This document shows, in pieces, positions 5,962 through 12,848 of a DNA stretch of 14,628 bases. Origin of the DNA: CAZHZT01 sp964537285 (GTDB taxonomy: Bacteria; Bacteroidota; Bacteroidia; Chitinophagales; Saprospiraceae); contig CAZHZT010000138.1 of assembly GCA_964537285.1 (NCBI GenBank), positions 1 to 14,628 of the forward strand, given 5' to 3'. The notes beneath the pieces were generated by a model, which did not search any database, was not told the origin of the DNA, and saw nothing but the letters and a program-made list of their open reading frames with translations. Both the position numbers and the translations under genes were made by a program. Positions within the stretch are counted from its first letter, which is position 1. The number at the start of each line of letters is the position of its first letter.

Positions 5962-6891
5962 ATGAAGGTAGCGACAAAAACTAGTGAGATGAATAATGAA
6001 AAATCAATAGAAGAGTATCGGGTAGCTCAACTTGTTGCAGGTTTGGAACTAAGACCCGCTGATGAACACGTTATTAAGTATATAAACTTCCTAAGCGATT
6101 ATATTCCTATCGGTTCGGCTTGCTTTCTTCACGTCGTTACCCTTCCAGAAATTCTAAAAACTACTGGCGGAAAAGATGGCAACGAGTATATGCTTAACAG
6201 AGGAATGATCAATCAACTCAAGTATCAAGTAGAGGGCAGTGTGAAAAAAGAAAACTTTGCTCACATTGAAGTTGATCTTAAAGACGGGAATCCGCTTCGT
6301 GAATTGCTGGATGTAGCTACTGATTGCAACGCAGACCTGGTGGTGATTGGTCAGCGAACCAATGTACCTACCCATGGAATTTTTGCCAATCGTCTGGCTC
6401 GCCAAAGTAACTTAAACACGCTCATCATTCCCGATAAAGCAGAAATGCGCTTGAAGCGTATTTTAATACCAACCGATTATTCGGAAAACTCAATAAGAGC
6501 TCTGAAAACGGCGATTTCGATTGCCCGTCAAATGGAAGAAGACGTAGAGTTAATCTGTTTCAGCGTTTTTGAAATGCCGGACTTTACTTTTTACAATATT
6601 CAACGTAGCCCGGAAGAGTACCGAAACAGCATTCTTGCAGGGCAGGAGAGTGCCATGGATGCACTACTGTCAACCCTTCCTACCGACCAAAGGGATAAAT
6701 TGACTTGTGTAATTGAAGAAAGAGAGGAGAGTGTTTCTCAGTCAATTTATCAGTATGCGGTGGAAAATAATGTAGATATGGTTGTTCTTGGGGCGAAGGG
6801 GCATTCAAACCTTGATCTGGTATTGATGGGAAGTGTTAGTGAACAGCTATTATCAATCAATGAGCGCATTCCATTATTGATTGTCCGTTAG
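5962..6891 (+). CDS. Tandem universal stress protein (two USP domains)
   Basis: A cytoplasmic protein of 309 residues made of two USP domains. The first (about 18-158) is degenerate: where the ATP loop should be it reads IGQRTNVPTHGIFANRL. The second (about 164-309) begins KRILIPTDYSENSIRAL and has the complete G-2X-G-9X-G-S nucleotide motif in GAKGHSNLDLVLMGS (Gly277, Gly280, Gly290, Ser291). One ATP-binding and one inactive half is therefore expected. USPs of this type support survival under starvation or low oxygen. The ATG at 5962 is the first in frame, and Met10 is an alternative. It diverges from the kinase operon. Its promoter carries two FNR/FixK-like sites, suggesting control by the receiver-CRP regulator encoded at 10032-11084 (inference). 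Confidence 0.92.
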   Translation: MKVATKTSEMNNEKSIEEYRVAQLVAGLELRPADEHVIKYINFLSDYIPIGSACFLHVVTLPEILKTTGGKDGNEYMLNRGMINQLKYQVEGSVKKENFAHIEVDLKDGNPLRELLDVATDCNADLVVIGQRTNVPTHGIFANRLARQSNLNTLIIPDKAEMRLKRILIPTDYSENSIRALKTAISIARQMEEDVELICFSVFEMPDFTFYNIQRSPEEYRNSILAGQESAMDALLSTLPTDQRDKLTCVIEEREESVSQSIYQYAVENNVDMVVLGAKGHSNLDLVLMGSVSEQLLSINERIPLLIVR

Positions 6892-6917
6892 GTTTTGCCC
6901 CAAACACCAAGGCGGCG

Positions 6918-6941
6918 ATTCTCGGTTTAAAAACCGAGAAT
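6918..6941. terminator. Hairpin after the USP gene
   Basis: Arms attctcggttt (6918-6928) and aaaccgagaat (6931-6941) pair perfectly over 11 bp with an aa loop, 26 bases after the USP stop. No T-run follows, so termination may be helped by the second hairpin at 7010-7044. It may also be a dispersed repeat. Confidence 0.5.
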
Positions 6942-7009
6942 GGTCGGGTTCTTAATAGTTCCGTGAGCATAAGAAATAAAGCAAGCAGGTAGTAATCTTT
7001 TTATGTTGG

Positions 7010-7044
7010 CCGTCAATGATTTTTCAATTATTGGCGGTTTTTTT
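7010..7044 (+). terminator. Rho-independent terminator
   Basis: The stem ccgtcaat (7010-7017) with attggcgg (7030-7037) has one G-T wobble and is followed directly by seven T (7038-7044). This is the most classical terminator of the window. It separates the USP gene from the promoter of the hibernation factor. Confidence 0.75.
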
Positions 7045-7056
7045 ATGAATTAATTA

Positions 7057-7122
7057 TGATAAAAGTCATTTTTTTAATGTGATTATTATCATTCCTCCGG
7101 TTTTTTTTGTAAATTATCTTTG
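7057..7122 (+). promoter_or_regulatory. Promoter of the hibernation factor gene with two FNR/FixK-type dyads
   Basis: A -7 box tatctttg (TAnnTTTG) lies at 7115-7122, with no TTTG at -33. Two dyads lie upstream: tgataaaagtca (7057-7068, centre 7062.5) and tgattattatca (7080-7091, centre 7085.5). The second contains the palindromic TGAT-N4-ATCA core of FNR/FixK sites. Its centre is about 30 bases before the -7 box, about -42 from the expected transcription start near 7128. The spacing between dyads is 23 bp, against 22 bp in the USP promoter. If transcription starts near 7128, translation must begin at the ATG at 7153. Confidence 0.65.
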
Positions 7123-7152
7123 ATAATGATTAATAGAGAAAAATCGAAGAAT

Positions 7153-7458
7153 ATGAAATTCAACATCCAGCCTGTTAGCATCCACCTTAGAGATTCTTTG
7201 AATGAACGCATTCAAGAGAAATTCAACAAAATTGAAAATCGCTATCCATTTGTTACCTCAAGTACGATCTACCTGAAGGTCGATAATAGCAACTCTCATG
7301 AGAATAAATTGATCGAAGCTGAATTACATCTAAAGCCTAATCATGAAATTTTTGCCCAAGCGGAAAGTGACTCATTTGAAACGGCCCTGGATGATTTGCT
7401 ACCCAAACTAAAGAAACAACTGGATCGACACAAGGAGAAACTCAATAGCTATCACTAA
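7153..7458 (+). CDS. hpf: Short ribosome hibernation promoting factor (HPF/RaiA family)
   Basis: It binds the decoding region of the small ribosomal subunit and holds ribosomes inactive during stress or starvation. The 101-residue protein is the length of the short HPF form and lacks the C-terminal dimerisation domain of long HPF. It shows the family beta-alpha-beta-beta-beta-alpha pattern: MKFNIQPVSIHL, an amphipathic helix (about 12-30), STIYLKVDN, EAELHLKP, and a long basic last helix from about 74. I chose the ATG at 7153 because MKFNIQ is the typical beginning and because the -7 box (7115-7122) predicts transcription starting near 7128; a TTG at 7120 and an ATG at 7126 in the same frame lie in or just beside that promoter. 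Two FNR/FixK-like sites upstream suggest shared control with the USP gene. Confidence 0.88.
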   Translation: MKFNIQPVSIHLRDSLNERIQEKFNKIENRYPFVTSSTIYLKVDNSNSHENKLIEAELHLKPNHEIFAQAESDSFETALDDLLPKLKKQLDRHKEKLNSYH

Positions 7459-7464
7459 TTCACC

Positions 7465-7577
7465 TAAGTTGCAATGAATGAAGCTAAAGAAGGAGAAACT
7501 TGTGAAAACAGCGCCTGCAGGCGAAGTTTTCAAATAAATAACCGACAAATCAGCCTCATTCACCGCAACTTGGATTA
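7465..7577. repeat. Intergenic inverted repeat with internal 28-nt hairpin
   Basis: The outer arms cctaagttgcaatgaatgaa (7464-7483) and cctcattcaccgcaacttgg (7555-7574) are imperfect complements and belong to the same family as 1375-1417. Between them gaaaac-ag-cgcctgcaggcg-aa-gttttc (7504-7531) forms a near-perfect hairpin. A 34-codon reading frame (7474-7578) runs through it but has no support. The 14 bases gaagctaaagaagg (7480-7493) recur inside the next gene at 7696-7709. Confidence 0.55.
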
Positions 7578-7598
7578 ATTCATTGAACAATTCTCGAT

Positions 7599-7949
7599 AT
7601 GATTATTACTGATAAGCGGAAAATACAGGAAATTCAAGACGAATTTCACGCAAAATTTCCAAATCTCAAGCTGGAATTTTACAAAGGACATCACGAAGCT
7701 AAAGAAGGTTCGCCTGCAAGAGCCAAGTATGATCCAGATAAAACAATTGGCGACATCCGAACGGTGCATACCGATGGAGACTTGAGCATCGATGGCCACC
7801 AAAAAGTGAGCACCTTAGAGAAAAAATTCTTCGACCAATATGGATTAAATGTTCAAGTGTTCAGAAAATCAAAAGGAATTTGGTTACAAACCATCACTAC
7901 TGATGAATGGACTTTGGCCGAACAGAATCGAAAAGGAGCAGATCATTAA
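7599..7949 (+). CDS. Hypothetical protein next to the hibernation factor
   Basis: I do not recognise a named family. The protein has 116 residues, is soluble and charged, and has no signal peptide or membrane segment. It seems to have an N-terminal alpha/beta part (MIITDKRKIQEIQDEFHAKFPNLKLEFYKG), a middle segment rich in D and G (DPDKTIGDIRTVHTDGDLSIDG, about 47-68), and a C-terminal part with helix and strand (STLEKKFFDQYGLNVQVFRKSKGIWLQTITT) ending in WTLAEQN. The pattern of a helix followed by VQVFRK..WLQT suggests a small single-domain alpha/beta fold. It follows the hibernation factor by 140 bases on the same strand and may be a ribosome-related or stress partner; that is context only. 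No Shine-Dalgarno sequence is seen before the ATG. Confidence 0.8.
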   Translation: MIITDKRKIQEIQDEFHAKFPNLKLEFYKGHHEAKEGSPARAKYDPDKTIGDIRTVHTDGDLSIDGHQKVSTLEKKFFDQYGLNVQVFRKSKGIWLQTITTDEWTLAEQNRKGADH

Positions 7950-8037
7950 ATTCAGGAAGTGGAGAAGGTTTAGATCGTCTTGGAAAAGGGGTAACTAAAC
8001 TTTCTCAACCATCTCTACCCAATAAATTATATTTACA

Positions 8038-8147
8038 GTTCTTTGACATAAATTGTGAAAAAATGGAACTTCAAAATGATAACCCTTTCAGCCACAAGGG
8101 CATTCAAGGGTTATCATTTTGAAGTTCCACACAATTTGTCGAAGAAC
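8038..8147. repeat. 110-nt palindromic miniature element
   Basis: The inner arms 8064-8087 and 8106-8129 are 24-bp perfect complements (tggaacttcaaaatgataac and on) with an 18-base loop. The outer arms gttctttgacataaattgtg (8038-8057) and cacaatttgtcgaagaac (8130-8147) pair imperfectly, with six extra A on the left. The same outer sequence, gttctttgacat..ttgtg..tggaacttcaaa, bounds the repeat at 1429-1471/2577-2619, while the inner stems differ completely. So the element has fixed ends and a variable core. The left end resembles the boxA antitermination sequence found in rRNA leaders (inference). Confidence 0.75.
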
Positions 8148-8176
8148 GATATTTACTAACCCAAATTTAAAGTATC

Positions 8177-8635
8177 ATGAAAAAGGAAGTCTCTAGAGTA
8201 GCGGATATTATGAGCCCTAATGTGCTTGTTGCGGAGTTGAACAGGCCATTTACTCAACTGTGGCGTTTGTTCTTCGAATTGCAAATTCATCACCTTCCTG
8301 TTGTGGATGAAAACCAAAATCTAGTAGGTATACTTAGTACAAATGACATTTTGAAAAAGTTGGCTTTCCGCCTGACCAGCATCGGGGAAGTAACAGAAAA
8401 GGCATTGAACGAAAATTTTACTATCTTTGATTTGATGACTCCCGACCCGATTTGCATTGATCAAAACAGTTCTATTAAGGATGCAGCGAAGTTATTTACC
8501 GAACGGCATATCAGTGCTTTGCCTGTAATGAATGAAGGAGAAATTGTAGGGATTATTACTAGTAGAGATTTGATCAAGCACCTGGCAAAGGAACCTAAAA
8601 AAGCTTTAAGTGTAGGCACCTTAACCATTTTTTAA
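8177..8635 (+). CDS. CBS-pair protein
   Basis: A 152-residue protein consisting almost only of two CBS domains, at about 8-65 (VADIMSPNVLVAELNRPF to VGILSTNDILKKL) and 83-137 (IFDLMTPDPICIDQNSSIK to VGIITSRDLIKHL). CBS pairs bind adenosine nucleotides or similar ligands and act as energy or redox sensors. No catalytic or membrane domain is attached, so it probably acts on a partner or as a ligand sensor. Its stop is directly followed by the ATG of the second USP gene (0 bases between), so the two are an operon and probably translationally coupled. A stand-alone CBS pair, Rv2626c (Hrp1), is a member of the mycobacterial DosR regulon, which fits the surroundings. No promoter box was found between it and the palindrome at 8038-8147. 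Confidence 0.92.
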   Translation: MKKEVSRVADIMSPNVLVAELNRPFTQLWRLFFELQIHHLPVVDENQNLVGILSTNDILKKLAFRLTSIGEVTEKALNENFTIFDLMTPDPICIDQNSSIKDAAKLFTERHISALPVMNEGEIVGIITSRDLIKHLAKEPKKALSVGTLTIF

Positions 8636-9451
8636 ATGAAAAAAATTCTTTTTCCAACTGATTTTTCTGAATGTGCTGCTAATGCATTTCAGTATACAGT
8701 TCATCTGGCCCAAAATCTAGGAGCGCAGTTGGATGTGGTATCGGTATATCATCTACCATTTACAGATGCTGGTAATGTACCACCTGAGATGATTCAACAA
8801 ATGTTGAAGGAAAGGAGAAATCAAACTGAAAGCCAGCTAAAATCATTTATTGCTGAAGCAAAAAAAACGTATGATGCTATCGGCACCTATTCGCTCTACG
8901 GCGTATTTATTTCAACAGAAATAATTGATCATGCGGGATATAACGATTATGACCTGATTGCAATGGGCACTAAAGGCCAAAGGAACGCCATTGAAAAAAT
9001 GCTCGGTAGTGTGACCACTCAAACCATGATGCATGCTAAATGCCCGGTATTGGCCATCCCTAGTGATGCTCAATTTGGCGAAGGTATTCAGCATATCGCC
9101 TTTGCTACAGCCTTTGAAAAGAGTGATCACAATGCCCTTAGTCAATTGCTTAGTTTTGCCGAAATGATGAATGCCTCTATCCATTTCGTGCACGTAGAAA
9201 CCTCACCTGGGATCGGTAAGGAAGATGAAATGATTGAGATGAAGGATTATCCTAACTATTTCACGGATTTTACTATCGTAAACAGCAAGAGCATTTCAAA
9301 AGGCGTGGAACGTTTCCTGAAAGAAAAACAGCAGGATTTACTGGCTTTATTTATTCCTAAAAGAAGGCTTTGGGAACGCTTATTCCACCACAGTGTTTCT
9401 AAAGAGATTACCTTTCAAGCTCAGGTACCGCTGTTAGTTTTTCATGAATAA
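8636..9451 (+). CDS. Tandem universal stress protein, second copy
   Basis: A 271-residue protein with two USP domains. The first (about 1-143) starts MKKILFPTDFSECAANAF and holds the complete nucleotide motif GTKGQRNAIEKMLGS (Gly111, Gly114, Gly124, Ser125). The second (about 150-271) has lost it: the matching stretch reads FIPKRRLWERLFHHSVS. The active half is thus N-terminal, the reverse of the USP at 5962-6891, where the C-terminal half is intact. It is cotranscribed with the CBS-pair gene. The last two codons and the stop (CATGAATAA) form the start of a perfect 50-nt palindrome. It converges with the receiver gene at 9522-9884. Confidence 0.92.
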   Translation: MKKILFPTDFSECAANAFQYTVHLAQNLGAQLDVVSVYHLPFTDAGNVPPEMIQQMLKERRNQTESQLKSFIAEAKKTYDAIGTYSLYGVFISTEIIDHAGYNDYDLIAMGTKGQRNAIEKMLGSVTTQTMMHAKCPVLAIPSDAQFGEGIQHIAFATAFEKSDHNALSQLLSFAEMMNASIHFVHVETSPGIGKEDEMIEMKDYPNYFTDFTIVNSKSISKGVERFLKEKQQDLLALFIPKRRLWERLFHHSVSKEITFQAQVPLLVFHE

Positions 9452-9492
9452 AAGCTTGCCGGAGTTGCAACTCCGGCAAGCTTTTATTCATG
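9443..9492. terminator. Perfect 50-nt palindrome spanning the 3' end of the USP gene
   Basis: The left arm 9443-9467 (starting catgaataaaagcttgccgg) is the exact complement of 9468-9492, 25 bp with no loop. The first nine bases are the last two codons and stop of the USP gene. The stem ends in cttttattcatg. It sits between convergent genes and probably ends transcription from both sides. It repeats the arrangement at 4075-4162. Confidence 0.8.
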
Positions 9493-9521
9493 TTCAATCA
9501 GCAGCTGGAGAACAAATCTAT

Positions 9522-9884
9522 TTATGAAAGCAATTTTCCAACCATTTCTAAGATTTCCTTAGAAGAAGCAGGTTTAATCAAATAAGCTTGGGCGTTTGAA
9601 GAAATACCCTTTTCAATTTCTTCCTTTTGGGCCGAAGCAGTCAGAAATATGAAGGGAATATCTTTTGTAGAAAGGTTCTTTTTCAAGGTATTCAAAACTT
9701 CAAAGCCATCCTTGCGAGGCATTTTTACATCACAAATGATTAAGTCAGGGAGTTCTTTTTGAGCTATACTCAGGCCATGAACCCCATCTTCTGCCAATAA
9801 AGCAGTATAGCCATGTAATTCAAGGATTTCCGCTATATTCTCCCTTATTTCCAAAACATCCTCAATGATCAGAACTTTCGTCAT
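9522..9884 (-). CDS. Stand-alone response regulator receiver (CheY-like)
   Basis: A 120-residue single receiver domain with no output domain. The phosphorylation site is Asp52 in CDVKMP, with acidic Glu8 and Asp9 (IIEDV), Thr82 (FLTAS) and Lys104 (IKPA), the complete set. It closely resembles the receiver of the next gene upstream (10032-11084): both have the same Asp52, Thr82 and Lys104 spacing and near-identical stretches such as LEL.GY and PFIFLTA. This indicates a tandem duplication. It may compete for phosphate from the histidine kinase at 12849-14138 or relay it. It is separated from the fused regulator by 147 bases containing a hairpin, so it may have its own promoter; none is obvious. 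Confidence 0.92.
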   Translation of the reverse strand: MTKVLIIEDVLEIRENIAEILELHGYTALLAEDGVHGLSIAQKELPDLIICDVKMPRKDGFEVLNTLKKNLSTKDIPFIFLTASAQKEEIEKGISSNAQAYLIKPASSKEILEMVGKLLS

Positions 9885-9999
9885 AAAATGTGATGTTTTT
9901 TAATTGCTTTTTTGAAATGTCTTCCAGTAATTATAAAAGTAAAGCTAATATTTTAAAATTTTTACTAAACTGCTTTATTTTTTGTGATGACTTCCAAAT

Positions 10000-10038
10000 C
10001 CCTCCAAGGAGGGGGGATATTTCAATGAAATTTATCCC
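10000..10038 (-). terminator. Double hairpin overlapping the stop of the receiver-CRP gene
   Basis: On the plus strand, gggatatttca (10014-10024) pairs with tgaaatttatccc (10026-10038) with a two-base bulge, and the second arm includes the stop codon (10032-10034). Directly beside it ccctcc-aa-ggaggg (10000-10013) is a second small palindrome. Position after the gene suggests a terminator; there is no T-run. Confidence 0.5.
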
Positions 10039-11084
10039 ACCAAACGAGCGAGTTCTTCTTCTTTTTCAATTGAAATCAAGCCTTCTCTAATATCAATATA
10101 ACCATCTTCTTTGAATTCACTTAGCATTCTAATAACGCTTTCCTTGGCAGTTCCAACGATCCGGGCCAGGTCTTCTCTTAGGATTTTGATTTCTTCAATG
10201 CCTTCCTGAGCATATTTATTATGTAAGAAGATAAGGGCATCTGCTACTCTTTTCCGAACGGAATCATAGGCCAGGTGAAGGAGTTGTTCTTCCTTATCAA
10301 AGATATTTTTTGCAAGCATTTTGATTAGCCGGGAAGCAACATCTCTATCTGCATACAACAGATGATTGAAATCCTCCCTGGGGATCAGGCTCAATTCGGA
10401 GTCTTCGAGCGCTGAGGCTGAATAATTGTAATTGGACTCCTGTATGAGCGCTTCGTAGCCGAGAAAGTCCCTGGGGTTCAATATGTCAATAATAAGTTCT
10501 TTACCTAGTTCATTCGTTTTGTAGAGCTTCACTCTGCCTTTAACAATATGGTACAAATAACGTGGATAGCCTCCTTCAGAAAAAATAGCTTCCTTTTTTT
10601 GAAAATGCTTGATGCGTTTTTCAGAAGAGAGCTTTTTTAATTGCTCAAAACCTCTGGCTTCATTAATAAAGGCATGAAAACCTTCCTCCTGATCCTGAAA
10701 AGGTTGTTTCAGGCGCTCACTTTTTTTGAGTCGTGTTTCAATGACCTGAAGCAATTCATCTTTATAAAAAGGCTTAGTGATATAATCATCGGCTCCCAGG
10801 TTCATACCCCTGCGAAAATCACTTTTTTCAGCTTTAGCGGTAAGAAAAATAAATGGTGTAGAGGCTGTTTCACTGCGTTTGCTCAAAATATTCAGAACGC
10901 CATACCCATCTAGTTCTGGCATCATAACATCGCATAGGATCAAATCAGGCTGTACTTCCAGGGCAATCTGAACGCCAATTTTTCCGTTTTCTGCCGCTGA
11001 CACTTCATATCCATAGAGTTCAAGAACTTCTTCGAGGTTTTCCCTTACCTCGGTATTGTCCTCAATGACTAGAATCTTTTTCAT
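10032..11084 (-). CDS. Response regulator: receiver fused to CRP/FNR-type DNA-binding regulator
   Basis: A 350-residue cytoplasmic transcription factor. Residues 1-120 are a receiver with Glu8/Asp9, the phosphorylation site Asp52 (CDVMMP), Thr82 and Lys104 (TKPF). Residues about 155-270 are a cNMP-binding-like barrel (FSEGGYPRYLYHIVKGRVKL and on). Residues about 270-340 are a CRP-type winged helix with recognition helix GTAKESVIRMLSEF. Glu315 and Arg319 match the DNA-reading Glu181 and Arg185 of E. coli CRP and the corresponding Glu and Arg of FNR. No cluster of cysteines as in FNR is present, so oxygen would have to be sensed elsewhere, probably through phosphorylation. This combines FixJ-like input with FixK-like output in one protein. 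Its predicted targets are the dyads at 5870-5906 and 7057-7091. The likely partner kinase is at 12849-14138 (inference). Confidence 0.93.
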   Translation of the reverse strand: MKKILVIEDNTEVRENLEEVLELYGYEVSAAENGKIGVQIALEVQPDLILCDVMMPELDGYGVLNILSKRSETASTPFIFLTAKAEKSDFRRGMNLGADDYITKPFYKDELLQVIETRLKKSERLKQPFQDQEEGFHAFINEARGFEQLKKLSSEKRIKHFQKKEAIFSEGGYPRYLYHIVKGRVKLYKTNELGKELIIDILNPRDFLGYEALIQESNYNYSASALEDSELSLIPREDFNHLLYADRDVASRLIKMLAKNIFDKEEQLLHLAYDSVRKRVADALIFLHNKYAQEGIEEIKILREDLARIVGTAKESVIRMLSEFKEDGYIDIREGLISIEKEEELARLVG

Positions 11085-11477
11085 ATCTGTGTTCTACTTT
11101 TTTGGGTTAAACTTGGATCAATAAGTTCGTTCGAATGTTGATTTTAGCGTTTTCAACATGGTTTCATCCTTTCTTCAGTGGACCGTACCAAGTCCGGTAT
11201 ATACGGCATACCTCTGGGGGCTTTTCAATAAGATAATACAAAATAAATGATTACGTAAACACAAATGTCCAAATAAAATTTGACAAAGGTGGCCATTTTT
11301 TCAATAAAAAAGCCTTTTTTTGTTACAGACGCTAGGGGGAGGTTTCATTCTGTCTACTCTCAAAGGCTGGGAAAAAATGAAAGGCACCCATGGTTACAAG
11401 GGAAGCACTAGTGGTACATCTAAAGAGTATGAACAAATCTAATAAGAAAAAAGCTTATGGTTGGAATAAAAAAATAA
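11085..11477. other. Intergenic region upstream of the receiver-CRP gene
   Basis: This 393-base gap should contain the promoter of the regulator and the end of the membrane protein gene. The only clear dyad is atgttga-N11-tcaacat (11135-11159), about 51 bases upstream of the start codon, a possible operator. A second partial inverted repeat ccgta..tacgg lies near 11184-11207. A 21-codon frame (11377-11442) has no support as a gene. I see no TAnnTTTG box on the minus strand and no convincing terminator. Confidence 0.5.
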
Positions 11478-12845
11478 TTATTTAACCAATTTTTTGTAAA
11501 AAGATTTATCCAGGCTAAAGTAATTGCTTTCTACTGCATCAATTGGGAAATGGCGGAGCCCTAGAAAAAGACTGTCGGTGTTTACTATACCAGAATCTGC
11601 TGATGTAGGCAGCAGGTAAAGAGTCTGACCAGCATCTTTTGATTTTAAAGAACTCATAACCAAGGTTTCATATGGGGTGCCCCAGTCAATTTTCAACAAA
11701 TCATTTGGTGCCTTTTCCTTTTCCGTCCAAAGTTTCTTATGAGGCATTCCTGCCTGGAGCTGTGTGTCGAGCCATTCTAGCCTGGAGGAATATTCTTTAT
11801 GGTGAGCACCTATTGTAATTAACCTTATCGCGATAAAGACACTTAATAAGGCCAAAGGCAAAGTTTTATGTTTCAGACTTGGCAGAACGTCTACGAGAAG
11901 AGGTATGCATACCATGATGCTTAAAGGTAAATAATTAACTTCAGCATAGAACAAATAGGGCCAGTGGGGGTCCATGAGATTGACCAAAAGGACATAGCCC
12001 GTGAAGAATGAAACGATCAGCCCTATTTTCCACCAGTCTTTTTTTACTAAATAAAAAATAAGAACAACGATTAATACAAGCCATAAGCCATACCATTGTT
12101 GGAAACCAGCTTGTAAAAAGTATAAATTACTGGGTATGTTCCAGTAGTGCGGAAAAAAGTGTTCCAAATTATTAAAAAACTCGGCATACTTGGCATTGTC
12201 ATACCAATTACTGGAGAACTTTTGCTTAAAAAGTTGCATGACTACCATGAAGCCTGCAAGGCCGTAATAAACTGGTCTTCTAAAAGAGGGGCGGCTGAGC
12301 CAAAAGAAAATCCATAGGAAAAAAAAGGGTATAACGGTTAATGGATGATAGTAAGCAATGCAAATGACCCCGATGAATGCAATTAACCATTGCCACCATC
12401 GGCTAAATGGAAAGAACTGCACCACAAAAGCTGTCCAGAAAAGTAAAAATGCCAGGCCTTGTTGAAGTTCAGAAGGAACCCAGTAGAAAGCATCCCGAAC
12501 CATTAATGTAAATAATAGCACAATACAAAGCCCGATAGCTGGTTGTTTCAGCCATTTGACGGTTAAGTGATACCAAAATAAAAACAGAAGGGGAAAAGAG
12601 AGCGAATAAAGAAAGATAACCCATCTTAAGGGCCACTCCATTTTGATCCCAATAAGTGGCAACCACTGGACAAGGACGGCTCCAAACCGGTTCACCATGA
12701 CTTGGAAATAGCCATCCTTTACCATCAGGAAAGTTTGGTATGCAGTATCGACGAAGAGAATTCTTTCCTGGTAAAAGAATGCTGATAGGATCAGTAAGCC
12801 AAAGAGGCCTGCATACCCCAGGTATATTTTCCATTTTTCAACCAT
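11478..12845 (-). CDS. Multi-spanning membrane protein of unknown function
   Basis: A 455-residue protein with about 11 predicted membrane helices (roughly 9-25, 73-98, 102-117, 129-148, 152-166, 170-184, 190-206, 252-267, 273-290, 306-322 and 328-346), then a soluble C-terminal part of about 100 residues. The first large loop (about 26-72) carries FVDTAYQTF and VNRFGAVLVQW. An acidic residue in the first loop after helix one and the general layout recall GT-C-type glycosyltransferases, but no diagnostic motif is clear and I do not assign that function. Only three bases separate the kinase stop (12849) from this ATG (12845), so the two are an operon, probably translationally coupled. It may sense or process an envelope component for the kinase, or merely travel with it. 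Confidence 0.85.
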   Translation of the reverse strand: MVEKWKIYLGYAGLFGLLILSAFFYQERILFVDTAYQTFLMVKDGYFQVMVNRFGAVLVQWLPLIGIKMEWPLRWVIFLYSLSFPLLFLFWYHLTVKWLKQPAIGLCIVLLFTLMVRDAFYWVPSELQQGLAFLLFWTAFVVQFFPFSRWWQWLIAFIGVICIAYYHPLTVIPFFFLWIFFWLSRPSFRRPVYYGLAGFMVVMQLFKQKFSSNWYDNAKYAEFFNNLEHFFPHYWNIPSNLYFLQAGFQQWYGLWLVLIVVLIFYLVKKDWWKIGLIVSFFTGYVLLVNLMDPHWPYLFYAEVNYLPLSIMVCIPLLVDVLPSLKHKTLPLALLSVFIAIRLITIGAHHKEYSSRLEWLDTQLQAGMPHKKLWTEKEKAPNDLLKIDWGTPYETLVMSSLKSKDAGQTLYLLPTSADSGIVNTDSLFLGLRHFPIDAVESNYFSLDKSFYKKLVK

Positions 12846-12848
12846 GCA

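Noticed and set aside
7120..7152. Longer start for the hibernation factor (TTG at 7120 or ATG at 7126)
   Set aside because: The TAnnTTTG box at 7115-7122 overlaps the TTG and predicts transcription starting after both; the family normally begins with MKFNIQ-like sequence, at 7153.
7474..7578. A 34-codon frame between the hibernation factor and the unknown gene
   Set aside because: It runs through an inverted repeat whose parts occur elsewhere outside genes, so it is most likely a by-product of the repeat.
11377..11442. A 21-codon frame (MKGTHGYKGSTSGT...) before the regulator
   Set aside because: Too short, no ribosome binding site, no promoter and no recognisable family.
12469..12834. Second minus-strand frame of 121 codons within the membrane protein gene
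   Set aside because: It overlaps in another frame the strongly hydrophobic protein at 11478-12845, which has the better reading and the coupling with the kinase gene.
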